The position numbers were made by a program, and so were the translations under genes. 64,000 bases of DNA from Echinometra lucunter (Eukaryota > Echinodermata > Echinoidea > Camarodonta > Echinometridae): contig JAPZVO010000112.1 of the NCBI GenBank assembly GCA_029962745.1, positions 24,659-88,658 of the forward strand, read 5' to 3'. Below the pieces are notes generated by a model. That model was not told the DNA's origin. It worked only from the letters and a program-made list of their open reading frames with translations, and searched no databases. Shown one piece after another: positions 20,573-32,388 of this stretch (position 1 is the first letter of the stretch; every line of letters begins with the position of its first letter).

Positions 20573-22757
20573 GTGTAGTCAAATCACGCGAAATCGTCAT
20601 AACGGTATAGCGTTGCTTTCGGTGAAAGTTACGTTATCTTCGCACAGCGAGTTGGCAGTGTGGCGGCACGGTCGAGTGATTTTCGCAACCTCATATTAGT
20701 CGTTCTCCTGTATCATGTGTGACATACACGCTTGTACTCCAATCTCCCTGGTTAGACGATGCATTAAACACAACATACACGTTCTTCAATGAATTGAAGA
20801 ATGAAGAATTCTTCAATTCTTCCATACATAGACTTCGGACTATAAAACCTCCATGCACACACCAAGTCCCATCTACCTGCATACACTGAAACATCAGGGG
20901 GATGGGAGTAATCCCCCATCTCCCTGGTATAATGATGAGAGAGAATCGATAAGTCATTCCCCAACCAGGCATAGTAGGCTTACATGTATTCTTCGCCGTG
21001 CATGATTGAGGTGTTGACTGACCGGCCAGGCAGTATACCAGTCAAATGAATCACCGCTTCCCCCTGTCCTGCTTGAAGTCGAAGGGAGGGTAAGTGATAT
21101 CTTGTGATATTACATGAATAATTTCTATATTTTTAAAATTGAACTTTGTATGGTTTATACATGTGAATGGTTGCTCTCGTACTACCACCCCTTTGTCGTC
21201 AACAAGTTCAGTTATAGTAGACATAACAACATACTCCCCTTGCTCTATCTCCACCCCAAGACAAAAAAAAAAACAACAATTGAATACCCATTGAATTTCA
21301 ATTGGTGTTCAGTTGGCTTCAATTTGTACCAATGGGTCTTAATATGTTTCAATTCGTAAACATTAGAATTCAGTTGACGTCCTAAATTTCTACCAGCTAT
21401 GGGGTCAATCAGTCATTTGGTCCAATGGGATTGCAGTGGGACAGTTTATTTCAATTGTTCCAATTTGGACTAACTGTCAATTGGTTCAATTCGAACAATT
21501 GGGCCAATTGGTTTCAATGGGGAACAATTTGGACCAATTGCTTTCAATGGGGAACAATTTGGACCAACTGGTTTTAATGGGGAACATTTGGGACCAATTG
21601 AAAATTGGTTTTCAATGGGGATCACGTGACTGGTTTTACCTTATTTGCATATTTGCTATTTTATTGAAAATTCAGCAAATAAAACAGAATACAATTGCAG
21701 TAATATTTCTTTGTATATTTATTCTAAATCGTGTTTGTGAAATATTTCACCAATAAAAAATGAATGATTTTGCATTTCATATTTTGAATAACAGAAAGAT
21801 TGATTTACTAACTAGAGTTTTTCGCTCAATACACTGATCATGCTATATACGAAATCAGAATGAATGATTTAGGGACTTCAATCGGTTTCAATTGGACCAA
21901 TTGATCGACCAACTGAAATACAAATTGAAACAAATAGGTCCCCATTGCCCTCATGGAATACCAACTGGGAGTACATGGAAAGTGAAACAATGGAATCGAC
22001 CCATTAAAAACAACTTGATCTCTATTGGCAATTGGTCCCCATTAACCCATTGAAATCAACCCACTGAAAACCAATTGGTCCCCATTTCCCCATTAAAACC
22101 AACTGGTCCCAATCGCCCCATTAAACCCAATTGGCAATAGGGACCAATTGGTTTTTAATGGGTCAATTTCAATGGGGGAACCATTGTTTCACTTTCCATG
22201 TACTCCCAAATGACAGTTGGTATTCAATGGGGATCTCCAATGGGGATTCAATTGGATTTTCGTCCTGGGACAGTACACCCTCCCCCAATCGTGCTATTCT
22301 TGTAATTCGTCTCACAATTTTCCAACCTACGTATACGTGGGTGTATATCGGATACAGAAAGCTAAACGAACATATGCAAACAGACGGCTGTCATATACGC
22401 CTACCAGTCTTTTCATTCAGCTTCGCAAATCTTATGTAAACAACTTTTGACTAATTTATTAAGAGATGGCATGATAATAACCTAATAGGCAAGGATAGAT
22501 CGGATGATAATAAAGTTGAAAAAACAAACTATCGTAGCTCGTTAGAATCCTATTGTTGTGCAACGAATCGCGGGGAAGAAAAAGAGGGGCGAAAAGCTCG
22601 TGGAATCGTTCGCTCTCGTTTGTTTCTCATAGGCTTTGCGTGCAAATCTGTGTGAACCGTGGAGGACGGGCAGTGCTCTCGCTTTCATCGATTCACTATT
22701 GTGACGTCATTTTTTCATGCTTTTGCGTTATGACGATTTCGCGTGATTTGACTACAC
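20573..22757. mobile_element. Segment bounded by perfect 32-bp inverted repeats
   Basis: The 32-bp sequence beginning gtgtagtcaaatcacgcgaa (20573-20604) is present as its exact reverse complement at 22726-22757. The 2.1 kb between carries a small hairpin (20791-20819, gaattgaagaat / attcttcaattc) and the CCAATTGG-rich block. No transposase frame is seen and no convincing target duplication, so this is a candidate non-autonomous element or a fold-back. Confidence 0.55.
21280..22262. repeat. CCAATTGG-rich tandem and fold-back block
   Basis: Three 30-bp units run at 21510-21599 (core ttcaatggggaacaatttgg). After an AT-rich gap (about 21640-21880) the same words return in opposite orientation. 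21958-22040 (taccaactgggagtacatgg...) pairs with 22125-22223 (...ccatgtactcccaaatgaca). Words such as accaattgg and caatgggg recur dozens of times. Long open frames across it are translations of the repeat. Confidence 0.85.
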
Positions 22758-23207
22758 TGATAGCAGAAGTCATATTTAGATAGTGGAATTTCAACCCTTT
22801 TCCAATTTTTATATGATACAGAAGATGGTAGGAAAGACATTAGAGGATGGGTATGTGAGGGAATCATCAAATGTTAGAAATGGAACCTCCTCTTCTTTCA
22901 TTTAGAATGGTAATGATGATAAACTCTGACCAAAGCCCTAACCAATGCCAATGGAGAGGCGGGTCAACTTCCATATAATTGCGTCAAGAGGGAATACGTG
23001 TCACGATTAAACAAAAATCTATAACGTCATTCTGTCATTTTATTTGAAATAAAAAAGGGAACGGAGAAGGGTTCATCCTCTGCCTTTCTAAGGCGTCATT
23101 TTTTTTTCCTTTTTATTCATTCTTTGACTGCCTCGTTTGAAAAAAAAAGGTCAGCAATATCCCTGTATAAGTGCGTACGAAAATATTGGCTATGAATCCG
23201 GAGTTAC
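22758..23207. other. Non-coding stretch
   Basis: AT-rich, no recognisable feature. By position it would be intron of the - strand reductase-like gene. Confidence 0.4.
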
Positions 23208-23309
23208 CTGGCTGATGCATGAAGCCTAAAGCTGCCTTCTCAGACACATTTTTGCAGACTGCATCCTTCAGTGTATTGTTGATGGATTCCCATTTCTGAG
23301 CCTCTGAGT
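23208..23309 (-). CDS. Extended SDR/DFR-like reductase, YxxxK-region exon
   Basis: A - strand exon of 102 bp ending cag|gtaact style (ccag|gtaactcc) after MHQP. With the second AG of ttctcagag as acceptor it starts with two bases and ends with one, matching both neighbours. It contains DAVCKNVSEKAALGF, which aligns without gaps to the family's Y.xSK..(A)EKAAw.F active-site helix. The Lys (AAA, 23251-23253) is kept, but the catalytic Tyr position is Asp (GAT, 23263-23265), one base from a Tyr codon. The upstream AG two bases earlier would break the phase, so the acceptor choice is inferred. Confidence 0.65.
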
Positions 23310-23853
23310 CTCTGAGAAACTCCTCTTTATAACGCATATTGATGTTAATAAAAAGTAAAACAGTATACAATCTGGTATGATAATAATCTTTAAAAATTGA
23401 TTTCGATGTTGTTCTACCTCATAACATTGTGTAACAATACTCAGGTGTACTAACATCCACCAAAAATAGCAAATCGTTCCAACACTAAGCCTTTTTTAAA
23501 GACTTTGCAGTTTTTGTCGACTATAAGCCTCAATTATACAAATAAATTGAACAATCATAATAATTCGTTTTCTCCTTTACTATTGTACTAGAAAAAGAAA
23601 ACAAAACGAAACTTAAACACAGCGAATGTGCTTACTTAATATCTAACGATTAATGACCAGCATCAATACTGCTCAAACCGAGGCAAGGCGGCCACAACCG
23701 TATTCAATAATTTTATAATTTCAGCGAAAAAATACACTTGTTTTGTTTCTTTCTGTTTTTATTGAAGGTAAAATGTCAGCAAAACAACATCATTACAATA
23801 ACAAAACTACTGTCAATATGATTAAAACAAAATAAAGATCAACAAAAGAAGAA

Positions 23854-23884
<31 letters not shown>

Positions 23885-24774
23885 AAGAAGAAGAAAAGAA
23901 CAAAAGCAGCATATACATTGCAAAATGGCCAGGCACGCAAAGACAGTTATGTAATTTGCAAATCTAAATTTCCATTTACGAAAATGTAAATTAAGTTTAC
24001 CCCTCCTTTTCGCTACATGATTCTCTACCTCTTTAATTTTCTTTATATAGGCTCTAAAACCTTGGTAATCAGGAGATCTACTTTGAAATTTGCAAGCATG
24101 TATATAATATTTAAATAAAAGAAATATATATGTCACAAATTTGTCTTCTGCACGTCCAAACATTTGTTAAAGACGGAAAAGTTAGGGGATTTTTTTCTTA
24201 TTATTCCATACACAAATCATTTAGAGCTAGGTTTGTGAAATAGTTTAGAATAAAATGAACCAATACGAGTGCTCTACAGCTTGAGCAAAAAACGCTAGAG
24301 CGGCTTCTCGCTATAGCGTCTTTCTATTACGCTTCTATGACGTAATAATACGTCCGGCGACCTCAAGGAGTGTCGCATTTGATGCACAACCCTATGAAGA
24401 AATCCCGACTCTCTCCAAAACTTGTCCTTGCACCTTCGCCTTCAACACAGTCGATGCAGTTTGTATTTTAGTCGTGCAGTGAGTTAGCGCGATTTTTTTA
24501 GGAGAACAGTATATTTCCGATGGATTGACCACAGCTTTTTGAAATTTACCATGTCATTTTTGAAAAAAAGTGAAAATATTCTATATGCTATGTTCGTTTC
24601 AAAGTGCTAAATACAGCCTGTACATGTGGACAACAGGCTGAGTTAGCAAATTTGCAAGCAGTCGATTTCGCTGTGTGTGGTCCGTCTGGCAACATATTCC
24701 TGAGGGGCGGTCTAGCTTTCGATTTACAAATTTTCCCTGTGCTACTCTTTGTTTTCTATCTTTTCTGTCTTTAC
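23310..24774. other. Non-coding stretch with (GAA)n microsatellite
   Basis: A pure gaa/aga trinucleotide run occupies about 23846-23896. Otherwise AT-rich without a recognisable gene. A perfect TGACGTAA-like motif near 24338 is isolated. Confidence 0.45.
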
Positions 24775-25915
24775 TAATGTTATTCATTGTTTTTATTCAA
24801 TCTATTTTTTCGTTCAGTCTTTGATCATTTATTACTTGTCTTATAAATCTTTCATTATGTTTTTCTTTGTTTTTAGCAAATAATTTTGTTCCTAAGTTTT
24901 TTATGCTACTCATTGTTTTTCCTCATATCTTCTTCACTTTCCGTCTTTTCGTATGTTATTCTTTGATTATCTTTTCTTCTTTTCTATCTTTCTTTTTTGA
25001 TTCTTTGTTTTTCCTTCAATTTTCTTATATTTCAGTCTCTTATGTTATTCTTTGTTTTCTCGTTTCTTCTTTTTTTATCTATCCTTATGTTATTCCTGGT
25101 TTCTCCTATCTTCTTTTCTATCTTTTTTATGTTATTTTTTCTTTTTTCTTCTATCATCTTCTATTTCCGTCATTTCATGTTATTCTTTGTTATTCTATCT
25201 ATATCTTATCTTTCTGTCCTTTCTTATGCTATTCTTTGTTTTCGCCTTTCTTTTTTCCTCTCTTTCATTATGTTATGCTTTGATATCTGCTCATCTTTCA
25301 GTATTTTCTTATGTTATTCTATGTTTTCTCCTATCATCTTTTCCGTCTTTCCCTATGTAAGAGTCCTTGTTTTTCCTAACTTCTTTTCTATCTTTTCTTA
25401 TCTAATCCCTTTTTTCTATATTCTTCCTTTTCCGTCATTTTCTAAATTTTATTCTTCGTTATTCCTTCTATATTCTTGTTTTCATTCATTTCCTTTGTTA
25501 TTATTTGTTTTCTCCTCTCTTCTTTCTTCTCTTTCATTATGTTTATCATTGCTATTCCTTTTTTGTTCTAATCTTTCAAACTTTTCATATGTTATTCTTT
25601 GTTTTCTATCTTTAACGCTATTCTTTGTTTTCTCCTTTCTTTTTTATCTTTCCTTATTCTTTCTTCTATCTTCCTTCTTATCTTTCCTTGTGTTATTCTG
25701 TTATTCCTTCTATCTTATTTTTTTAATTCTGTTCTAATGTTATTCTTTGTTATTCCTTCAATCTTCTTATCTTTCAGTCTCTTTTTAAGTTATTCTTTGT
25801 TTTATCATTTCTTCTTTTCTATCTTTCCCTATGTTGTTTTCGTTGTTTTCTCCTGTCCTCTTTCGTAGTTACCTAGTTGTTTTTCCTTATGTTATTCTTT
25901 GTTTTTCGCCCAAGC
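24775..25915 (+). repeat. Polypyrimidine minisatellite, about 45-bp unit
   Basis: About two dozen degenerate copies of a roughly 45-bp unit built as tatgttattctttgttttct, then cctttcttcttttctatctt and tcc. The + strand is about 90% pyrimidine. Absence of purine-rich stops leaves long open frames in two phases (up to 246 codons at 24997-25737), which read as Phe/Leu/Ser/Tyr repeats resembling membrane segments. These are composition artefacts. Confidence 0.88.
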
Positions 25916-26399
25916 TGCTTAAGGAGCACTTAAAATCATTAATGTGAATTTTACCCCAATTAACAGGGAGTGGAAGGGAAGGATTCCAATATGACAGACA
26001 TTTTTCAGGAATACCTCATTCCATCAAGACAATATAAACATACTTCGGAACTTTCTGAGATTTCTAAAGATTTTCCACTATTCTGTCAAAAATAATATTT
26101 CGGTTCAGATCTGTACTCACCAGCAAATCATTAGGAATGTTTTTCATTAAAAATGAGAAACGTAATTCGTCATGGGACGAATGAGGTGGTCTATCACATT
26201 CTTTTAGTAAAAGAATGTCTCGGGGGACGTCAAAACCAAATGTCATAAAGAAGATAATAACGTCTGGGAAGAAGACTTATATAGATATGGGACGATTTGA
26301 AATCGCAGTATAACAAACAGTTGACCCAAAGCTGTATTAACACGTTAACGAATGAAATTTGCAATAGGGTTGTACATTAACTATTGTATACTGTATTTC
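25916..26399. other. Non-coding stretch
   Basis: Contains, on the - strand near 26150-26195, agaccacctcattcgtccca followed by tgacgaatta. A very similar phrase occurs on the + strand at 48745-48771, so this is part of a short dispersed repeat. Confidence 0.45.
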
Positions 26400-27600
26400 A
26401 TTAATTAATTGATTTATTTATTTACTTATTTCTAATCTTTTGTCAGGGTAGCCCATTCACCAATAATTAGTGTTCTTCCATGGGGCCCCGAATGAACATA
26501 TTTACACGAAAATGCATAACGTATATACAGAATAGTTAAGAATGAAATTCCATAACAATGTCAGATAGATTTACAAAGAAGTAATAGATGGGGCACAAAC
26601 GAGTATTTCGTTTGTAGAATAAACATAATCAGTAACTTAGTTAAGTTGCAGAACCAAAAAGGGAAATATTGATAAGACCCATTGTGCATAAATCATGTTA
26701 ATATTTCAGAGTAAGCACGTACCTCGTAGTGTGTGATCGCCTGTGCTATTCACAAGTTACAACTTTGTTTAAGCAATCTCTTAAATGAATTAATGGAGGG
26801 AGCTTTTCTTATCGAATTGTCCAGCTTATTCCATTCAAATATAGAAGATACAATTGGGCTACACTTATAATAATCAGTGTGAAATCTTGGTATACGTAAG
26901 CATCCACTATCTATTTGCCTTGTATGATGCTCATGTACAACATTAGGCTTGATTAAAGCCTACCTGAAGGTAAGAAGGTGCTAAGTTATGAAAGCAGTTA
27001 TATATCATCATAACGCGACTTAACTCAAACCGTTTGTCTATACTCATCCAGTTCAGACTTTTGAACAAATCAGCCGACGGCGTGCCATACGTTTAGTTCA
27101 ATATTATTCTTGCGGCCCTCTTTTGAATTTTTTGCAGCTTAGCTGTATGGGATTGAAATCTATTTGACCATACAATAGAGCAGTAATCAAATCTTGGTAG
27201 CACTAGACTGTTATAAAGTGGATTCAAGGAATGTTTGGGGGGACAAAAACCTCTTAGCTCTCTTCTTAATTTAACTTAATACTTACAGACAGTAAAATGT
27301 ATTATTTTTCATATGCAAATTTATTTTGAATATTGTTATTCCAGGAATAAGAATATGTATGTTTATTTAATTGTGTGACTTACATTATGTGGAAATATAG
27401 AAACTTCAAAACTTCAACTATTACGCCAATGTTTTTCTCAGTAAGTTTACTTACGTTTTGGATTTGTTAAGACCATTTCAATTCTGTATCTATTAGAACT
27501 CCTAGGCATTTTGGTGAATTGCAAGAGACAAAACAGGCTAAATAACGCAGTTCATTGCATTGTCTATGATTTTATGTGTAAAAGTAGTGGAACTAGATGG
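26400..27600 (-). pseudogene. Non-LTR retrotransposon 3' end (RT ORF C-terminus), decayed
   Basis: On the - strand, fragments of the C-terminal half of a LINE reverse transcriptase are readable in order: KCLGVLIDTELKWS (about 27500), NSLVLPRFDYCSIVWSN (about 27190), QKIQKRAARIIL, NLAPSYLQ, then EWNKLDNSIRKAPSINSFKR ending in a stop. These are hallmarks of CR1/Jockey-type ORF2 proteins downstream of the FADD box. Frameshifts and stops separate the pieces. A (taaa)n-type tail at 26400-26430 marks the 3' end. The element is 5'-truncated near 27600 and inactive. Confidence 0.8.
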
Positions 27601-27696
27601 TAATAGGAAAGGACAAAACAAGCAAAAAATAAAAATAAAAAATAACACAAGCAAAAAAAAAAATAAATAAAAAAAGTCGACGTCGACCTCAAGGGC

Positions 27697-27793
27697 CCCG
27701 GTTCGACTCCCGGCGACTATATTATAGTCGCCGGGAGTCGAACCGGGCCTTTAAGGATGTGAGACATGTGCTTTACCGATAGACCAGAATATG
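27697..27793 (-). repeat. tRNA-like sequence with a perfect 25-bp palindrome
   Basis: 27697-27721 (cccggttcgactcccggcga...) and 27723-27747 are exact reverse complements around a single central T. Both arms contain a tRNA B box (ggttcgactcc). On the - strand the right copy continues as tggtctatcggtaaagcaca, an A-box-like D-arm, giving most of a tRNA body. The acceptor stem does not pair, so this is a tRNA pseudogene or SINE head duplicated head to head, not a working tRNA. Confidence 0.7.
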
Positions 27794-27799
27794 GCTCTT

Positions 27800-28039
27800 A
27801 GAGATAATACGTAGATGGAAAATGGGATTCTCGTGTCATATCTTCCAGTTAAAATTTCGATATGCTCCCGACATCTGATTAAAAAATAAATGGCACATTT
27901 AAGATAGGGAATTTTCTCAGCTACAACATAGAAATACAGGACATTACATAAGGTTTGTGCTCATAAAAACCACAGTGATGGACACCAGCTGTTACTGGGT
28001 AAGCACCCATGGTGTCAAATTCCCCATGAAAGCCCACGA
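27800..28039. other. Non-coding stretch
   Basis: Nothing recognised. Confidence 0.4.
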
Positions 28040-28400
28040 CGTTGAGTCTTTAAACTTTGACGAGCGCGTGCGGTCTTATGGTTAGTTGAAATCAATTATA
28101 AATTGATGGAAATGGTCAAGATATGCCTCAAAATTGCAAATCAAGTGAAAAACGGCGTTTTTACGTTATTTACGGGCCCCGTAACCTCCGTCATTTTGTC
28201 CGGGGACATTTGAACACGATTTGAACGCTTCCCGAAGCCCCATGAATAATTCATTTTGGAAGCTGCTCCCCGAGGCCGCAGTTCAGCGTTGAGCATGCGC
28301 ATTAGGTAGAGGTCAACACGCATAATGCTAATGTATTCACGCATAAATTTATTCCGACGAAGCAGCATCGGCGAATCAGTGTCCTTCAATTATCTAATTA
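28040..28400 (+). repeat. Repeat family D, partial copy
   Basis: The block acgagcgcgtgcggtcttat...ggttagttgaaatcaatt...gcaaatcaagtgaaaa...cggcgtttttacgttattt matches 53845-53960 and the reverse complement of 47580-47720. The following segment with gggacatttgaac and cttcccgaagcccc relates, inverted, to 50310-50345. Confidence 0.7.
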
Positions 28401-30900
28401 TAATGCAACTAATATGCCAAATGAAAAAGCAGTGCGACGTTTGTTGATGTCTGGTTTCATTATAGCGTTTCATTCAGACGATTCACAGGTACAATCATAT
28501 ATAAAACTTATAAATTTTATAAGCAATATTCAGAAGAAGTAAGGAGTTGCTGGTAACTCCTTGGAAGAACTGACCATTCCATTAGACATGTTAGATATAA
28601 TCAGGGTTTCCCGGGACTTGAAAAGACGAAGAAGATGTGTGTGTGTGTGGTGATCGAGCTAGAGGGAGAGTGAGAAAGAAAGAATCATAGAACGAAAGAC
28701 AGGAAGAGATATAATAGCTAGGGAGAAACGAAATCTTGGAGGAAGAATGATCTCTCAGATATTCCTGTCTTATCAGGCTTATTTCTGCATTTGATAGACT
28801 TCGGAATTTTTGATGGCGTGAAAAAAAAAAAGGATTTAGGACAGCAACATTATATTCAAGTATCAGTAATCATAAGGTAGTAAACTGGATCAGATGCTAC
28901 ACAATTCAGCAAACGTATGCTACTGACGTAGCCAGGTATTTTCAGCCGGGGGGGGGGGGGCAAGGCGAGGAAATTAGGGTAGGGAGATTTTAGAAAATTC
29001 GTGCATGAAAATTTCCGCATTAGGTGTAACTTATATGAGATGAGGCATATGCTAATTTTTTTTTGTTCGCCGATCAACGGGGGGGGGGGGGGGGGGGGGA
29101 CATGGCCCCCTTGTGCCTTTATCAGCTACGCCCTGATTATATCTAATATCATGTGAGATCAGATCAGTTTACAACCAGCGCTCTCAACCAAGATGATAAA
29201 ACCTTTTCTGCATCATTAATATTATTACGCTTTCTATAAAAAAGGACATTAAAATAGTCATCTCGATTCCGACCCCCCCCCCCCCTGCCTCCGAGTCATT
29301 GGTGGTTTTACCAGCTGATCAGTAGGAGCTGTTGTGCTAAATTATCTGTTTTTACTTTGAAATCCATACAAGGCGGGTAAAGGAATAAAGAAGGCTCCCC
29401 CCCCCCAAAAAAAAAAAAGAGAAAAGAGAACAAGAAAATAAATGAGTACAAGGTATAATTAGCAAATGTTTTCCCCAGTGGCTTCTTTACTCTCTCTCTC
29501 TCCTATTCTCCCTCCCCTCTCTCTCTCTCTCTCTCTCTCTCCTTCCCCCTCTCTCCTTCCCTCTTTCCCCAAAGTCACATCTTTATCTTGTTCATTTCTT
29601 TTTAAATCAAAATCTTTATCACCATCTCCATGATCTCACGTCACCTCTCTTGTTATCTCTCCTCTGATCTTGAGATATTATATTTCTCTGTCACTCTCTT
29701 ATTTTGTTTCACCACAATTTCTAAACTATTCAATCATGTATCTTAAACAAAACAACAAAATGAGTGGATTACCGGACGTTCAAAAGATTAAGTTAAGTTT
29801 ATTAGCATCATTATCGCAATGATGAATTTATCATGCGTACATGTTAACTGATCAAGTCTGCAGTCTATTACAGATTTATGCCCAGTGCAATTACATCAGC
29901 TTTTTGGTAATTTGATTGCCTTTACCTTCATGTTTGTATGTCATTCTAGCATACAAAAATACATTTCGTGACCAATTAATTAACATGAAAGTATTACAGT
30001 TTCTAATCTAATACCTTAGAAGTAGTAGCCCACATTTCCACAACACTGTTTCAGAATTGGAAGAGAAACTAGCCAATTTCAATTTTAAGTGACAAATATT
30101 TGTGTAAAACTATTATCTTACTAAATTCACAATGCTCCAAAGAATAGGTAAAAATGAATGGTTGTACTCTTAAAGCGTCAGGAAGACGCCTTTACAAAAT
30201 AAATAAAATAAAAGAAAATTTGTGTTGAATATGTCCTATTCGATCCTAAACGGGAATGTACTGGGATCTAAAACTTTAGGAGTGTTTTTTTTGTGTGTGT
30301 GTGTGTGGCTTAAAGCAAGATTCGGTGCCACTTTGCAAAAGTGGGCTACTATCTTTAAAAGGATTGCTTAACTTTGTCTCCTTAAAAAAAAAAAAAAAAA
30401 AAAAAAGATGACTTGGCTAATGCAGCCATCATAATTTCAAACATTATGGTCATACAGGAATCGACATGATTTTACAGGCCAATCGCGCATCTACTTATCG
30501 AGATATTTTTGATTATAGATTTATATTTTATAGGTGTACGTCCGTACGCCCATAAGTTATAACGGTTGGCATACCTCCCTCTACTGGCAGCTGTGAATGT
30601 GCTAGGCGGCCAGATCCGGTCACTATGGGCCCATCGATCTCTATCTCAGTCCAGCTAGCTTTGGACAGCTCCGGCTAGGCTCGAATATATAGCGCTAGCG
30701 CTCCAAATGTGTAATTCGAATCCCGTGCGTGCGTGGTATAGGGACACGTACACACAAGCTCTCCATCAAGCAGGGCGTAACAGGTACCTGTTATCAGAGG
30801 GGGCAGAGCCTAAAATTTCCCGGTAGGGTAGTGCTCCACCGGCGTAAATCCAATATGATGTGTGGGGGATGAAAACCTTTTTTAACGATTTTTCCCCCCT
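28401..30900. other. Simple-repeat-rich non-coding stretch
   Basis: Holds (GT)n at 28636-28652, G-runs at 28949-28960 and 29080-29099 within a short repeat (28925-29138, ends tgacgtagcc / cagctacgcc), C-runs at 29274-29285 and 29399-29406, a CT-rich tract at 29490-29575, (GT)n at 30292-30306 and A22 near 30384-30405. A GC-richer patch at 30535-30740 (cggccagatccgg, tagcgctagcgct) has no recognisable gene. Confidence 0.55.
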
Positions 30901-30924
30901 CTCACACACATTTTAATATCGCGA

Positions 30925-31110
30925 AGCGAGCGAGCAGAAAATAACCACTTTTTCGGTTTTGAATGGCATTTTTGAATAAAAATTCTAAGACTATGACAAA
31001 AGAGCCAAGCCAGCGAGCCAAAAATAACCACTTTTCTCGATCTTGATTGCATTTTCTGATGGAAATCCTAAGATTTTTATGAGCGAGCAAAGCGAGCGAG
31101 CCAAAAATAA
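30925..31110 (-). repeat. About 70-bp tandem units with gcgagcg..ccaaaaataacc
   Basis: Three to four units each contain a gcgagcg-rich segment followed by aaaataaccactttt and aaattctaaga. They lead directly into the larger tandem duplication. The - strand open frame across it is repetitive (KSGYFLLAR-like units) and not a gene. Confidence 0.7.
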
Positions 31111-31660
31111 CCACTTTCTTGTTTTCAAATAGAAATTCTAAAATATGATGGTTGTTTATAACAGATATTCAGAATGTTTACTGATTAATTGAAATATATC
31201 TTCTTCCTTAAAAAGTGTGTCTGCATGGGGGGGGGGGGGGAGAGAAATTTGTACACACCATCCCCCCTCTCCCCCAAGTGGCGGTGATAGTCCCCCATCT
31301 CACCCCCGGAATTTACGCCAATGTAGTGCTCCATAGAGGGGAGGGTGCAGGGAGGGGGGAGTTTAAGCTCCGACGTTTTTTTTTTTTTTTTTTTTTTTTT
31401 TTTTCTAAATTGTTAGTCTATCTTCTGCGGCGTTACTAGAATTTCATTTTAGGAGGGCGGTAGTGCTCCCTATAAGGGGAGGATGCAGGGAGGCGGGAGT
31501 TTCCCTCCTCCCGCGCAAAGCGCGGAAGCTCCGACGTTTTTTCGCTGTCAGTTCCCGCTCTTCTTTTATACGCTCTCTGCCTGTTATCGGGGCGGGGGGG
31601 GGGGGGGGGGGGGGGTGGGGAGGGGGAATACGCATAGCCAAAAATTTCCCGGTAATTAAG
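31101..31660 (+). repeat. 560-bp tandem duplication, copy 1
   Basis: Starts ccaaaaataaccactttctt. It contains the ctgcatgggggg G-run, T29 (31376-31404), ctgcggcgttactagaattt, ctcccgcgcaaagcgcggaa and a G22 run (31594-31615), and ends tttcccggtaattaag. Copy 2 follows immediately. Confidence 0.9.
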
Positions 31661-32208
31661 CCAAAAATAACCATATTCTTGTTTTCAAATAGAAATTCTA
31701 AAATATCATGGTTGTTTATGACAGATATTCAGAATTTGTACTGATTAATTGAAATATATCTTCTTTCTTAAAAAGTGTGTCTGCATGGGAGGGGGGGGGG
31801 GGAGAAAAATTTGTACACACCATCCCCCCTCTCCACCAAGTGGCGGTGATAGTCCCCCATCTCACCCCCAGAATTTACGCCAATGTAGTGCTCCCTAGAG
31901 GGGAGGGTGCAGGGAGGGGGGAGTTTAAGCTCCGACGTTTTTTGTTTTTTGGGTTTTTTTTAAATTGTTAGTCTATCTTCTGCGGCGTTACTAGAATTTC
32001 ATTTTAGGAGGGCGGTAGTGCTCCCTAAGGGGAGGATGCAGGGAGGCGGGAGTTTCCCCCCTCCCGCGCAAAGCGCGGAAGCTCCGACGTTTTTTCGCTG
32101 TCAGTTCCCGCTCTTCTTTTATACGCTCTCTCCCTGTTATCGGGGCAGGGGGGAGGGGGGGGGGGGGAGGGGGCATACGCATAGATAAAATTTTCCCGGT
32201 AATTAAGT
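31661..32208 (+). repeat. 560-bp tandem duplication, copy 2
   Basis: Same order of landmarks as copy 1 with shorter homopolymers; the length difference lies mainly in the T and G runs. A third, degraded partial copy (ggatttcactttaggagg ... tttcccgataactaagtcta) follows at about 32224-32388. Confidence 0.9.
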
Positions 32209-32388
32209 CTAGAATCAGTGGTGCAGCTAGGATTTCACTTTAGGAGGACGATAGTGCCAAGTGCGGAAGCTCTGACTTTTCTTTGAATTGTTCGTTGTCT
32301 CTTCCCGGTTTCTTACATCCTCTGCCTGTTATGGGGGGGGGGGGGCAGGGGGCAGAGAACGAAATTTCCCGATAACTAAGTCTAGAAA

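Noticed and set aside
20691..20972. 93-residue minus-strand gene
   Set aside because: No family recognised, lies between the paired 32-bp inverted repeats, and spans a small palindrome; no splice support.
21436..21756. 106-residue protein with repeated MGNN/DQL units
   Set aside because: The frame reads the 30-bp caatggggaac repeat; the block is a fold-back satellite.
24997..25737. 246-residue multi-pass membrane protein
   Set aside because: The frame is a translation of a 45-bp polypyrimidine tandem repeat.
27723..27793. Functional tRNA gene
   Set aside because: The B box and D-arm are readable, but the acceptor stem strands do not pair.
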